A program made the position numbers and the translations under genes. Below are positions 46,079-57,184 of a stretch of DNA of 64,000 nt, piece after piece. The notes below the pieces were generated by a model that saw only the letters and a list, made by a program, of their open reading frames with translations, was not told the origin of the DNA and ran no database searches. Position 1 is the stretch's first letter. Each line of letters begins with the position of its first letter. The DNA is from Vibrio owensii CAIM 1854 = LMG 25443 (GTDB lineage: Bacteria > Pseudomonadota > Gammaproteobacteria > Enterobacterales > Vibrionaceae), in NCBI RefSeq assembly GCF_000817815.1, contig NZ_JPRD01000041.1, positions 1-64,000 on the forward strand. The letters run 5' to 3'.

Positions 46079-47791
46079 ATGATAAGAAAAGCTACTCCGA
46101 TAATTGCTAGCCTCCTTGCCTTTTCTCATAGCGCTTACGCCGATGTTTCCCTGACGATCAAGGGCATCGATGGCGCGCTAGAAGATAATGTGAACGCTTA
46201 TTTGTCTTCAATTCCTGAAGACGACTACTCTACGTCTTTGCGCTTTCAGGCGCGATTGGAACAAAGTATCACTGAAGCGTTGAATGCGCTCGGCTATTAT
46301 CATGCGAAAATTTCATACACTATTACGAAAGATAATGATGAACTGATCGTCAACGTCAAACCCGGCGAGCCGGTCAGAATAAAAAAGATGGACGTGGTGA
46401 TTTCGGGTGAAGCCGAGAAAGATGAAGAGTTCACGAATCTCATCAATAAATCACGATTGAAAGAAGGTCGTATCCTCAATCAAGGGGAATACGACGCTCT
46501 AAAATCAGGAATTCGCAACTTAGCGCTGCAACGCGGTTACTTTAATGGCGACTTTAAGCTGAGCCGCCTAGAAATTGTACCAGAGCTAAACGAAGCGAAT
46601 GTCCGTCTCCACTATGACAGTGGTATTCGCTATCACTTTGGTACGGTTGAAATTCTGGGCAGCCAGATCTGGGAAGATCGCGTGGACTCTCTGCGTCCAT
46701 TTAAAACTGGTGAGCCTTACTTGGTTTCCGAAGTTGGCGAATACAACCAAAATCTCTCTAACACCGATTGGTTCTCTTCGGTTTTTGTCGAGCCGGATCT
46801 GAGTAAGTTGGATGACGGTCGTGACTTGCCAATCAAAGTCTCTCTTGCTCCTGCTGCGAAAAACCAATTGGAGACGGGTATTGGTTACTCTACCGATACC
46901 GGTGTGCGCGGTACGCTGAAATGGAAAAAGCCATGGGTAAGCGCTCGTGGCCACAGTTTTGATACCGCCCTTTCTCTATCGCAACCTGAACAAACCATTA
47001 CAGCGGGCTACAAAATCCCACTCGATGATGTACTACATGAGTACTACCAACTTCAGTTCGGTTTGAAGCACCTTGATAACCGCGATACGGAGAGTTTGGA
47101 ATCGAATCTTGCGGTAGAGCGTCACTGGATCACCGATGGTGGTTGGCACAAGACTTTGTACGTTCGTCACTTGTACGAAAACTTCTCGCAAGGTTTGCAA
47201 GAAGATGGTGTGCAATTTGTTCTGCCGGGTGCGTCGTTCTCTCGTACACGAACTCGTGGCGGCAACATGCCGATGTGGGGTGATAAGCAGAGTGTGACCG
47301 TTGAATACGGCGACCCTGCATTGTTGTCTGAAACGCGCGTTCTTCGTCTTCTGGGTCGTACGTCTTGGATTCGAGGGATTGGTCAGAACCACCGTGGCTT
47401 ATTCCGCCTAGAAGGTGGTGCCAACATCACTGATGAATTTGAAAAGCTATCGCCATCGCTGCGTTTCTTCGCCGGTGGTGACAACAACATTCGTGGTTAT
47501 GGTTATGAGTCTATCTCGCCAACCGATGCTAGTGGGGCATTGACTGGTGCGAAGTACATGGTGACCAGCACGCTTGAGTACCAATATCGCGTAACTGGTA
47601 ACTGGTGGGGCGCAGTCTTCTACGATATCGGTGACGCATTTAATGAAACCCCAGTCTGGAAATCGGGCGCGGGTGTGGGCATTCGCTGGGCATCTCCAGT
47701 TGGTCCGGTCAGCTTTGACTTTGCTTGGGGTCTAGACTCTGAGCCAGATCCAGAATTCCGCATCCACTTCTCATTGGGGCCAGAGCTATGA
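46079..47791 (+). CDS. tamA: Outer-membrane translocation and assembly protein TamA
   Basis: TamA is the Omp85-family barrel of the TAM complex, which with TamB aids outer-membrane protein insertion and lipid transport. The 570-residue product has a signal peptide (about 1-21, ending SAYA), three POTRA domains (to about 265) and a 16-strand barrel; the family motif IRGYGYESIS lies near 476-485. Its TGA overlaps the tamB ATG by four bases. Confidence 0.96.
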   Translation: MIRKATPIIASLLAFSHSAYADVSLTIKGIDGALEDNVNAYLSSIPEDDYSTSLRFQARLEQSITEALNALGYYHAKISYTITKDNDELIVNVKPGEPVRIKKMDVVISGEAEKDEEFTNLINKSRLKEGRILNQGEYDALKSGIRNLALQRGYFNGDFKLSRLEIVPELNEANVRLHYDSGIRYHFGTVEILGSQIWEDRVDSLRPFKTGEPYLVSEVGEYNQNLSNTDWFSSVFVEPDLSKLDDGRDLPIKVSLAPAAKNQLETGIGYSTDTGVRGTLKWKKPWVSARGHSFDTALSLSQPEQTITAGYKIPLDDVLHEYYQLQFGLKHLDNRDTESLESNLAVERHWITDGGWHKTLYVRHLYENFSQGLQEDGVQFVLPGASFSRTRTRGGNMPMWGDKQSVTVEYGDPALLSETRVLRLLGRTSWIRGIGQNHRGLFRLEGGANITDEFEKLSPSLRFFAGGDNNIRGYGYESISPTDASGALTGAKYMVTSTLEYQYRVTGNWWGAVFYDIGDAFNETPVWKSGAGVGIRWASPVGPVSFDFAWGLDSEPDPEFRIHFSLGPEL

Positions 47792-50700
47792 TGAAAACAA
47801 CCTTGAAGTGGACGAAATGGTTCTCAATCGGTCTGCTGAGCCTAATTCTTTTGCTGGCGATCTTCGTCGGCACCATTCTATTTACGCATCCAGGTTTAAA
47901 GCTGGCGCTTTGGGGCGCAGAGAAAGCTTTGCCACAACTTAAAGTTGAGCAAATTCAAGGTTCATTGTTCCCTCGATTTGCTTTACGCAACGTCAGCTTT
48001 GTTGACGAGTCGTTGAATGTTGATGCAAAGGTTGAGAGCTTGACGCTCGCGATCAACTTCCGTTGTTTCTTTGATCCGAAAGTGTGTGTGGATGAGCTGG
48101 CTCTGCAGGGTGTGAACTTCCAAATGCCGGAGTTGCCTCCTGCAAGTGAAGAGCCGGAAGAAGAAACCCCGCCGCTGCGTTCTATCAGCACTCCAGTGCC
48201 AATCTTCGTCAATAAAGTCAGCTTTAACGACATCAACCTAAACATCTTAGGAAACAAAATTGACTGGCAAGATTTCTCAACGGCGTTGTCGATGCAGGGT
48301 GACCGTTTAGTCATTGCACCAACGGCATTGAAAGCCATAAATGTGGCTCTTGCACCAAGTGAAGAGGCGACAGAAAAGCAATCTGCACAAGCACCAGAGG
48401 CCAAAGCTGCAGACGAGAAAGGCGAGTCACAAACCAAGGTGGCTCAGCAGTCAGCAAATACGGCATCTGAAGCGACAGATAAAACGCAACCATCAGAACA
48501 AGCCCCAACTCAAGAGGTTGCTGCAAAACAACAAGATAAGACACAGCCTCAAGCGACGGCAGAAGCTGAGCCTGAAGGTATTGTTTTACCAGAGGTATGG
48601 ATTCCACTGACCATCGACGCGCAGCGTCTTGATATTCATGACTTTAAATTGTCTGGTGACACGCCGGTTATCGTTCATCACTTAGGACTCGAAGCAACGG
48701 CAGGCGGTGATAAAGTCGATGTTAAAACACTCGAACTTGATATGCCGGAAGTGGAAGGTCAGCTCAACACGCAAGTGACATTATCGGCTGATTACCCAAT
48801 TAAAGCGCAGATTGATGCCTTGGTTAAACAAGCGGACGTGAAAGGCCAGAAGTTATCGTTATCTGCGTCTGGTTCTGTGGGGGATTTGTCATTACAAGCA
48901 ACGCTTTCTGATCTGGTTAAAGCCAAGATTGAAGGTCAAGTGCAACCGCTTAAACCTGAGTTGCCATTTGATATCAAACTGAAAGATGTCGAAGCACAAT
49001 GGCCATTAAGTGGAAAAAGTGACTATCAAGTCTCTGTACCGAGTTTAGAAACAAAAGGCTCACTAGATGGCTACACCGTTGCGCTAGAAACGAAGGCATC
49101 GGGTAAAGATATCCCAGCAGTCGATGTGGCGCTGAACGGCAAAGGTACGCTTGAACAGATTGATTTAGACAGCATTGTAATCAAAACGCTAGGTGGTGAG
49201 TTAGCGGGTAAGGTAATGGCTAACTGGGCGGCGCCAATCAACTGGCAAGCCGATCTGAACCTGAAGAACATTCAACCAGGCCTACAGTGGCCAGAAGCCG
49301 AAGGTGATATCAGCGGTAGTCTATCGACTTCAGGCTCACTAACCGATCAAGGTGGCTGGCAAGTGAGTCTGCCTAAACTGGACATCGACGGTATTCTACG
49401 TGGCTACCCGTTAAATATTGAAGGCCAATTAGACGCCGCGGATAAGAATGGCAAAGGCGAAGACATTCAACTGAACACTCAAGGTTTAGCCTTGTCGCAT
49501 GGTCCTAACTCATTGCGAGCGAAAGGTAAGATCGACAAGCAAATCTTAATGGATGTTGAGGTTAATTTCCCTGATTTCGCGAAAAGTGTGCCGGATCTTG
49601 GCGGTAATATGAATGGTAATATCGCACTTCGCGGTAGCCTGAAACAGCCAGACATCAACTTAGATCTCGCGCTTAACCAAGTGAACTGGCAACAACAAGC
49701 GAAGGTCGAGACGATTACCCTGAAGGGTGATGTGACACCTCTGCCTGCGCCGAAAGCTGATGTGAGTTTGATTGCGAAAAACATCACTTACGATGACATC
49801 AAAATCGACAGCGCAGATCTTGAAGTGACAGGCGATGAGAAGCTGCATCAACTGACATTGGATGTGGTATCAGACATCGTTTCAAGCAGCTTAGAAATTG
49901 AAGGTACGTTTAAGCAGAAACCTGAAATGATCTGGGATGGTGCATTGCGCCGACTCACGCTAAGCACACCACAAGGCCCTTGGGCACTGCAGAAATCGAC
50001 GGCAGTGAAAGTGAACATCGACAAACAAGTGGCTGACGTACAAGCGCACTGTTGGTTGCAGTCTAAGTCGAGCGTGTGTTTGAGTGAGGACATCAGCGTT
50101 GGTAAGAGCGGCGAAGCGAAGTTAGCCATCACCAACTTTGACTTTGACCAAATCAAACAATTCTTACCGCCAGAAACTAAACTGCAAGGTTCGGTGAATG
50201 CGAACGCGTTTGCGAAATGGGCACCAGACATGAAACCGGAAGTCACGGTGAATGTGGATATGCCAAAAGGTCAGGTTGAGCAAACGCTAGAGCAACCAAT
50301 CAAGGTCGGCTGGGAAAGCGTGAGCCTCAAAGCAAAATTAGCTCAGGATAAATTAGATGCTGAGTGGCTACTTGACGTCACAGACAACGGTGATTTATCC
50401 GGTAAGGTAGCGTTGAATGACGTTTCTTCAGAAAAGCCAATTATCGACGGTAAAGTGTCGCTATCGACGTTCCATCTCGATTTCTTAGCTCCGCTGATTG
50501 GTGAATACAGCTTGTTCAAAGCGAACATGAATACGGATCTGGCTCTGTCGGGTGATGTGATGCACCCGAAGGTCAACGGCCAATTCTTGATTGACCAAAT
50601 GAAGCTGCAGGGTGAAGTGACGCCAATCGATATCAACTCTGGCCAAGTCGCGATTAACTTTAAAGGTCACCAAGCGGATTTAGACGCTGGCATTATTACG

Positions 50701-51714
50701 CCGGATGGCAAGTTGGAGATTAACGGTGATGCAGATTGGCGCGATCTAGAAAACTGGCACACCAAAGCTCGTGTGTTTGCTAAAGAGCTAAAAGTTGATA
50801 TGCCGCCGATGGTGCGAATCAAGGTCGAGCCAGATATGACCATTGATGTCACACCGAAACTGGCCAAGGTAGAAGGTAATATCAATCTACCATGGGGCCG
50901 TATCTTGGTGGATGAATTGCCGCCAAGCGCAGTTGGTGTCTCGAGCGATACGGTTATCTTGAACAAAGACATGCAGCCGGTCGATGGTGAGCCAGCGCTG
51001 CCGTTTAATGTCGAAACCGACATCAACATTAAGATTGGCGATGACTTCCAGTTATCTGCATTTGGCCTAAAAGGCGACTTGCAAGGTAACCTGAATGTGA
51101 CGCAAAAAGACAAAGGTCCATTCATTGTCGGTGAAGTGAATATCGTCGACGGTTCTTACCGTTCATTCGGCCAAGATTTGGTGATTGAAGAAGGTAAGAT
51201 CATGATGAATGGTCCCGCGGATCAGCCTTACGTATCGATTAAAGCGATTCGTAACCCAGACAACACGCAAGATGATGTGACGGCTGGTGTTCGAGTGACT
51301 GGCCCTGCGAGTGATCCAACAGTAGAAATCTTCTCGGATCCTGCAATGCCACAAGCAAACGCGCTGTCTTACCTATTGCGTGGTCAAGATATCGATGCGG
51401 AGTCGGGCGGTAACGCGATGACCACAACCTTGATCGGTCTCAGCTTGGCGAAGAGCGGTAAAGTCGTGGGTGAAATCGGTGAAGCCTTTGGTGTACAAGA
51501 CCTGCAATTGGATACGGCAGGTTCGGGTGACGACTCTCAGGTGACGGTGAGTGGTTACATTCTGCCGGGTCTTCAAGTCAAATACGGCGTGGGTATCTTT
51601 ACCTCTTTAGGTGAATTCACCGTTCGTTACCGTTTGATGAAAGATTTGTACTTAGAAGCGGTATCCGGTGTCGATAGTGCGGTTGATCTGCTTTACCAAT
51701 TTGAATTCAACTAA
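47788..51714 (+). CDS. tamB: Translocation and assembly module protein TamB
   Basis: TamB is an inner-membrane-anchored AsmA-like protein that spans the periplasm as a long beta-taco groove to TamA. The 1308-residue product has one N-terminal helix (about 12-31), long beta-helical repeats, and a C-terminal TamB (DUF490) domain ending YQFEFN, like a terminal beta strand. It is slightly longer than E. coli TamB (1259), mainly through a polar Ala/Gln/Glu/Lys-rich tract at about 190-265. Translation is coupled to tamA by the ATGA overlap. Confidence 0.96.
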   Translation: MMKTTLKWTKWFSIGLLSLILLLAIFVGTILFTHPGLKLALWGAEKALPQLKVEQIQGSLFPRFALRNVSFVDESLNVDAKVESLTLAINFRCFFDPKVCVDELALQGVNFQMPELPPASEEPEEETPPLRSISTPVPIFVNKVSFNDINLNILGNKIDWQDFSTALSMQGDRLVIAPTALKAINVALAPSEEATEKQSAQAPEAKAADEKGESQTKVAQQSANTASEATDKTQPSEQAPTQEVAAKQQDKTQPQATAEAEPEGIVLPEVWIPLTIDAQRLDIHDFKLSGDTPVIVHHLGLEATAGGDKVDVKTLELDMPEVEGQLNTQVTLSADYPIKAQIDALVKQADVKGQKLSLSASGSVGDLSLQATLSDLVKAKIEGQVQPLKPELPFDIKLKDVEAQWPLSGKSDYQVSVPSLETKGSLDGYTVALETKASGKDIPAVDVALNGKGTLEQIDLDSIVIKTLGGELAGKVMANWAAPINWQADLNLKNIQPGLQWPEAEGDISGSLSTSGSLTDQGGWQVSLPKLDIDGILRGYPLNIEGQLDAADKNGKGEDIQLNTQGLALSHGPNSLRAKGKIDKQILMDVEVNFPDFAKSVPDLGGNMNGNIALRGSLKQPDINLDLALNQVNWQQQAKVETITLKGDVTPLPAPKADVSLIAKNITYDDIKIDSADLEVTGDEKLHQLTLDVVSDIVSSSLEIEGTFKQKPEMIWDGALRRLTLSTPQGPWALQKSTAVKVNIDKQVADVQAHCWLQSKSSVCLSEDISVGKSGEAKLAITNFDFDQIKQFLPPETKLQGSVNANAFAKWAPDMKPEVTVNVDMPKGQVEQTLEQPIKVGWESVSLKAKLAQDKLDAEWLLDVTDNGDLSGKVALNDVSSEKPIIDGKVSLSTFHLDFLAPLIGEYSLFKANMNTDLALSGDVMHPKVNGQFLIDQMKLQGEVTPIDINSGQVAINFKGHQADLDAGIITPDGKLEINGDADWRDLENWHTKARVFAKELKVDMPPMVRIKVEPDMTIDVTPKLAKVEGNINLPWGRILVDELPPSAVGVSSDTVILNKDMQPVDGEPALPFNVETDINIKIGDDFQLSAFGLKGDLQGNLNVTQKDKGPFIVGEVNIVDGSYRSFGQDLVIEEGKIMMNGPADQPYVSIKAIRNPDNTQDDVTAGVRVTGPASDPTVEIFSDPAMPQANALSYLLRGQDIDAESGGNAMTTTLIGLSLAKSGKVVGEIGEAFGVQDLQLDTAGSGDDSQVTVSGYILPGLQVKYGVGIFTSLGEFTVRYRLMKDLYLEAVSGVDSAVDLLYQFEFN

Positions 51715-51746
51715 GCTTAGCTTTTAAACATAACTAAGGAGTGGTT

Positions 51747-52094
51747 ATGCAGCATTTGGTTTTTGTGTATGGCACCTTGCGCAAAGGAGAGCACAACCAT
51801 CACTTTTTGAGTACTGCCGAATTTCTTGGGCATCATCAAACCGATGCCCAGTTCGCGCTTTATGACTTGGGGCCTTACCCTGCTCTGTCGACGGGGCAGC
51901 AAGTCATACAAGGCGAAGTGTACTTGATTGATAATGACACCTTGGTTGAGCTAGATAAGCTGGAAGATGTGCCGGTCGAGTATCGAAGAGAAACCATTGC
52001 GACGCCATTTGGCCAAGCTTGGATCTACTTATATCAAGACACAGAACAACTTACGGAAGAGATAGCATCTGGCGATTGGTGCCAACGGGTGTGA
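51747..52094 (+). CDS. ytfP: Gamma-glutamylcyclotransferase-like protein YtfP
   Basis: The 115-residue product has the AIG2/GGCT-like fold with the substrate-loop motif VYGTLRKGEHNHHFL (about 6-20) and the conserved ALYDLGPYPAL (about 41-51). Family members act as gamma-glutamylamine cyclotransferases; the E. coli substrate is not settled. AAGGAG before the ATG at 51747 sets the start. It follows tamB by 32 bases, as in E. coli. Confidence 0.92.
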   Translation: MQHLVFVYGTLRKGEHNHHFLSTAEFLGHHQTDAQFALYDLGPYPALSTGQQVIQGEVYLIDNDTLVELDKLEDVPVEYRRETIATPFGQAWIYLYQDTEQLTEEIASGDWCQRV

Positions 52095-52158
52095 ACTATA
52101 CTTAGACCAGTAACGTATGCATTGACGATATATACAACAAAGACTTGGGAGGTCTGCG

Positions 52159-52497
52159 ATGAAATATCTTTCACCAATCATACTGCTGCTACTGGTCGGT
52201 TGTTCAAATACCGCGCCACCTAGTGGCAACGACAGCATGGAATGGAAGCAATATGGTATGCAGCGTGCAGAAGCGGGCGATACCAAACTTTCTATGCAAG
52301 AGTTCAATAAAGACGATGAGCTATACATGGCTTACAGTAATGGTTACGAAAGTGGTCGAGCTAATTACTGCGCTCAAGATGCTTTTACACTCGGTGAAAG
52401 TAGGCGTTATTACCGTGGTATCTGTGATGACCTAGACGACCGATTCCGTCGTGAATACGAGTTGGGTCGCACAGCAAAGGGCAGTAAACGTTACTAG
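52159..52497 (+). CDS. DUF2799-type lipoprotein, copy 1
   Basis: The 112-residue product has a lipoprotein signal with lipobox LVGC and Cys15 as lipidation site. The mature part, with YSNGYESGRANYC (about 59-71) and a second conserved Cys in the RGICDDL segment, matches DUF2799. With no Asp at +2 it should go to the outer membrane. Function unknown. GGGAGG lies before the ATG. It is paralogous to the next gene. Confidence 0.82.
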   Translation: MKYLSPIILLLLVGCSNTAPPSGNDSMEWKQYGMQRAEAGDTKLSMQEFNKDDELYMAYSNGYESGRANYCAQDAFTLGESRRYYRGICDDLDDRFRREYELGRTAKGSKRY

Positions 52498-52527
52498 CAA
52501 GCAATCAGTAAGATGTAAGGAGTGATT

Positions 52528-52887
52528 ATGAGATTATTCGTGGTCGGCGCTATGTTACTTTTCCTCAACGCTTGTGCTCAGACAACGTTACCAACCTCTG
52601 TGAGCGTGACAGACTGGCAGGCTTTCGGTAAGCAATCAGCGTTGGACGGAGCGATTGAATTATCGGAAGAGCGCATCGCCAAGTTAGATGACACTAATCG
52701 TGCTACTCCTGAACTCATCACGGCATACAAAACTGGCTATCAAGAAGGTAAACAAGAATACTGTGAGCAAAGTGCTTACATTCTTGGTGTACAGGGCGCG
52801 CCTTACTTTGGTATCTGCGATGACGTTGATCCATTTTTTCAAAACGATTATGAATCAGGCAGGCTATCGACGGCTGGTGGTTACTAA
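52528..52887 (+). CDS. DUF2799-type lipoprotein, copy 2
   Basis: The 119-residue product has lipobox LNAC with Cys16 and the same core as its neighbour: YKTGYQEGKQEYCEQ and FGICDDV. It starts at 52528, preceded by AAGGAG; the frame opens two codons earlier with GTG. The two genes are in tandem with a 30-base gap, so a local duplication followed by divergence is likely. A bidirectional terminator follows. Confidence 0.82.
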   Translation: MRLFVVGAMLLFLNACAQTTLPTSVSVTDWQAFGKQSALDGAIELSEERIAKLDDTNRATPELITAYKTGYQEGKQEYCEQSAYILGVQGAPYFGICDDVDPFFQNDYESGRLSTAGGY

Positions 52888-52907
52888 CGATATATCGTGA
52901 AAAAAAA

Positions 52908-52931
52908 AAGAGCTGCCTGTGTGCAGCTCTT
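52908..52931. terminator. Bidirectional terminator between DUF2799 gene and ppa
   Basis: AAGAGCTGC and GCAGCTCTT pair across a six-base loop with a ten-A tract on the left and a T-rich tract on the right. It serves both convergent units. Confidence 0.88.
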
Positions 52932-52951
52932 TCTCTTTTTAACGTTCGCGA

Positions 52952-53482
52952 TTATTTACTTTGCGCACGCTCGTAAGATTCTAGGATTTCTGCTTTTGCG
53001 GCAGCAACATCTGCCCAATCATCCACTTTTACCCATTTACCAGCTTCAAGCTCTTTGTAACGCTCAAAAAACTGTGTGATTTGGGCTTTGAGTAGCTCCG
53101 GAATATCGCCCACATCTTGAATGCCTTCGTACTCTTTTGAGATTTTTGAGTGCGGGACAGCGAAGACTTTCGCATCTTCACCCGATTCATCTGTCATCTT
53201 CAATACGCCAACTGGGCGGCAACGAATAACAGAACCTGGCATCAATGGGTAAGGAGTTGGCACCAGCACGTCCACTGGGTCACCATCGAGAGAAAGAGTG
53301 TCGTTCACGTAGCCATAGTTACATGGGTAGAACATTGGCGCAGACATGAAACGGTCGACAAATACAGCACCAGTGTCTTTATCTACTTCGTATTTGATTG
53401 GATCCGCGTTAGCAGGGATTTCGATAACGACATAGATATCGTCAGGCAGTGATTTACCTGCTGGTACGTTGTTTAAGCTCAT
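52952..53482 (-). CDS. ppa: Inorganic pyrophosphatase
   Basis: It hydrolyses pyrophosphate to phosphate, pulling biosynthetic reactions forward. The 176-residue product equals E. coli Ppa in length and carries the family signature DGDPVDVLV (66-74). I start at MSLNNVPAG (53482), since AAGGA lies nine bases upstream within the six extra in-frame codons. It is separated from fbp by a terminator. Confidence 0.96.
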   Translation of the reverse strand: MSLNNVPAGKSLPDDIYVVIEIPANADPIKYEVDKDTGAVFVDRFMSAPMFYPCNYGYVNDTLSLDGDPVDVLVPTPYPLMPGSVIRCRPVGVLKMTDESGEDAKVFAVPHSKISKEYEGIQDVGDIPELLKAQITQFFERYKELEAGKWVKVDDWADVAAAKAEILESYERAQSK

Positions 53483-53560
53483 TTGAATATTCCTTTTCAT
53501 TGAGGATTAAGCGTTTAGAGGCTTAATCTGGCTAACATTTACGCAGTTCACTTTAACTAC

Positions 53561-53591
53561 AAAAACGCGGCAGGTAAACACCCGCCGCGTT
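53561..53591 (-). terminator. Terminator of fbp
   Basis: AACGCGGC and GCCGCGTT pair, with an inner GGT/ACC, and are followed on the minus strand by TTTTTG. It lies 17 bases past the fbp stop. Confidence 0.85.
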
Positions 53592-53607
53592 GGACAAAGG
53601 TCTGAAA

Positions 53608-54937
<1,330 letters not shown>

Positions 54938-56296
54938 ATGCACATTCATATCTTGGGTATCTGCGGCACGTTTATGGGCGGTGCGGCAATTTTAGCGCGT
55001 CAGCTAGGTCATAAAGTGACGGGTTCGGATGCCAACGTTTATCCACCAATGAGCACCCTGTTGGAGTCTCAAGGTATTGAAATTATTGAAGGCTTTGACC
55101 CTTCTCAGCTTGACCCTCAACCTGATCTTGTCGTGATTGGTAACGCAATGAGCCGTGGTAACCCATGTGTTGAGCATGTGTTGAATACCAATATGCGTTA
55201 CACCTCTGGCCCACAGTGGTTACAAGAGTTCTTATTGCACGATCGCTGGGTTCTGGCGGTATCGGGTACCCATGGCAAAACCACCACTTCAAGCATGCTG
55301 GCTTGGATCTTAGAAGACTGTGGCTACCAGCCGGGTTTCCTTGTCGGTGGTGTGTTGGGTAACTTTGGTGTGTCGGCACGCTTAGGTGAAAGTATGTTTT
55401 TCGTCGTTGAAGCGGACGAATACGACAGTGCTTTTTTCGATAAACGATCTAAGTTTGTTCACTACCATCCACGTACATTGATCATGAACAATCTTGAATT
55501 TGATCATGCAGACATCTTCGACGATCTTGAAGCGATTAAGCGTCAATTCCACCACTTAGTGCGCACTGTCCCGGGGAACGGTTTGATCCTTGCACCGAAG
55601 CAAGATCAGTCGTTGCAAGACGTGATCGAGCGCGGTTGCTGGACAGAAAAGCAGTTCTCTGGTGTTGATGGTGATTGGCAAGCACACAAACTGGTTGTTG
55701 ATGGTTCTAAATTTGAAGTGTTGTTGCAAGGCGAGAAAGCGGGCGTCGTAGATTGGGACCTTGTTGGTGACCACAACGTGGATAACGCTTTGATGGCTAT
55801 TGCTGCTGCGCGTCATGTTGGTGTCGCTCCTGAGTTAGCCTGTCAGGCTTTAGGTCGCTTTATCAATACCAAACGTCGCTTAGAGCTGAAAGGTGAAGAG
55901 CAGGGCGTGACGGTTTACGACGATTTTGCTCATCATCCAACGGCGATTGAACTGACATTGGGCGGTTTACGTAACAAAGTTGGCGAAAAACGTATTCTTG
56001 CCGTTTTGGAGCCACGCTCAGCGACGATGAAGCGCGGTGTTCATAAGAATACTTTAGCGGCTTCTCTGCACAGTGCTGATGAGGTGTTCCTCTTCCAACC
56101 AGACAACATTGAGTGGTCGGTACAAGAGATTGCCGACCAGTGTAAACAACCTGCTTTTGTGGACGCAGAGATGGACAGCTTTGTCGCAAAAATCGTAGAA
56201 CAAGCACAGCCGGGTGACCAAATCCTCGTAATGAGTAATGGTGGCTTTGGTGGTATCCACGGCAAGCTTCTAGAACAACTGAAACAAAAAGCTTAA
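54938..56296 (+). CDS. mpl: UDP-MurNAc:tripeptide ligase Mpl
   Basis: Mpl recycles cell wall by joining L-Ala-gamma-D-Glu-meso-DAP tripeptide to UDP-MurNAc. The 452-residue product starts [15 protein letters not shown] and has the Mur-ligase P-loop SGTHGKTTT (109-117) and the usual three domains. Its stop overlaps the ubiX start by one base (TAATG). Confidence 0.95.
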   Translation: MHIHILGICGTFMGGAAILARQLGHKVTGSDANVYPPMSTLLESQGIEIIEGFDPSQLDPQPDLVVIGNAMSRGNPCVEHVLNTNMRYTSGPQWLQEFLLHDRWVLAVSGTHGKTTTSSMLAWILEDCGYQPGFLVGGVLGNFGVSARLGESMFFVVEADEYDSAFFDKRSKFVHYHPRTLIMNNLEFDHADIFDDLEAIKRQFHHLVRTVPGNGLILAPKQDQSLQDVIERGCWTEKQFSGVDGDWQAHKLVVDGSKFEVLLQGEKAGVVDWDLVGDHNVDNALMAIAAARHVGVAPELACQALGRFINTKRRLELKGEEQGVTVYDDFAHHPTAIELTLGGLRNKVGEKRILAVLEPRSATMKRGVHKNTLAASLHSADEVFLFQPDNIEWSVQEIADQCKQPAFVDAEMDSFVAKIVEQAQPGDQILVMSNGGFGGIHGKLLEQLKQKA

Positions 56297-56934
56297 TGAC
56301 ATCTATGCAGCAAAAAGTAACCCCTAAAAAAGCCATCACATTAGCACTAACGGGCGCCTCTGGTGCCCCGTATGGGCTCCGTCTTCTTGAATGCTTGGTT
56401 GCCGCGGATTACCACGTCTATGTGCTGATCTCTTCGGCTGCGCGAGTGGTAATGGCGACCGAACATGACCTGAAACTACCAAGCGGCCCTGAAGCGGCGC
56501 AAAAGGCGTTAGTTGAGCATCTCAACTGCAATCCAGATAACATCACCGTTTGTGGCAAAGACGATTGGTTCTCGCCAGTGGCGTCAGGCTCAGCTGCGCC
56601 AAAGCAAATGGTGGTTTGTCCATGTTCTGCCGGTAGTGTCGCGGCTATTGCACACGGCATGTCGGATAACTTAATTGAACGTGCTGCCGACGTGGTGATG
56701 AAAGAACGCGGACAGCTTTTACTTGTGGTGCGTGAAACGCCATTCTCGACGCTGCATCTTGAAAACATGCACAAGCTCTCGCAAATGGGCGTCACCATTA
56801 TGCCGGCAGCGCCGGGCTTCTATCATCAGCCTAAGAGCATTGAAGACTTGGTTGACTTTATGGTGGCAAGAATTCTCGATCACCTCGGTATTGAGCAAGG
56901 CTTGGTGCCACGTTGGGGTTATGACCAACGTTGA
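56296..56934 (+). CDS. ubiX: Flavin prenyltransferase UbiX
   Basis: UbiX makes prenylated FMN, the cofactor of the UbiD decarboxylase in ubiquinone synthesis. The 212-residue product has the N-terminal [20 protein letters not shown]-binding segment (about 17-33) and the [19 protein letters not shown] region (about 113-131). Translation is coupled to mpl. Confidence 0.95.
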   Translation: MTSMQQKVTPKKAITLALTGASGAPYGLRLLECLVAADYHVYVLISSAARVVMATEHDLKLPSGPEAAQKALVEHLNCNPDNITVCGKDDWFSPVASGSAAPKQMVVCPCSAGSVAAIAHGMSDNLIERAADVVMKERGQLLLVVRETPFSTLHLENMHKLSQMGVTIMPAAPGFYHQPKSIEDLVDFMVARILDHLGIEQGLVPRWGYDQR

Positions 56935-56969
56935 TTGTGTAATCAATAAAAGACCTTTACAATCCATCC

Positions 56970-57106
56970 AACTCATCGGGGAGCAAACCCATCAGGTATT
57001 GATGTTATCAATGCCAAGGGGCGCTGAGACCTAATTGTTTAACATTGTTGAGCAGACAGGGACCCGTATTACCTGAACCAGATAATGCTGGCGTAGGAAT
57101 TGAGTC
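56970..57106 (+). ncRNA. TPP riboswitch (Thi-box)
   Basis: The conserved parts are in order: ACTCATCGGGGAGC (P1/P2 side), GGCGCTGAGA (57018-57027), ACCCGTATTACCTGAACC and AGATAATGCTGGCGTAGGAA, ending TTGAGTC which pairs with the 5' ACTCA. This matches the thiamine pyrophosphate aptamer, with an extended P3 arm. It precedes thiB by 78 bases, so thiBPQ should be off when TPP is high. Confidence 0.95.
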
Positions 57107-57184
57107 TGGATATTGGAAGTCCTAAATACCGCCTCAACCCTGTGCCGCTCAACTCATGTTAATAATGCAAATGGAGAGCGAGCA

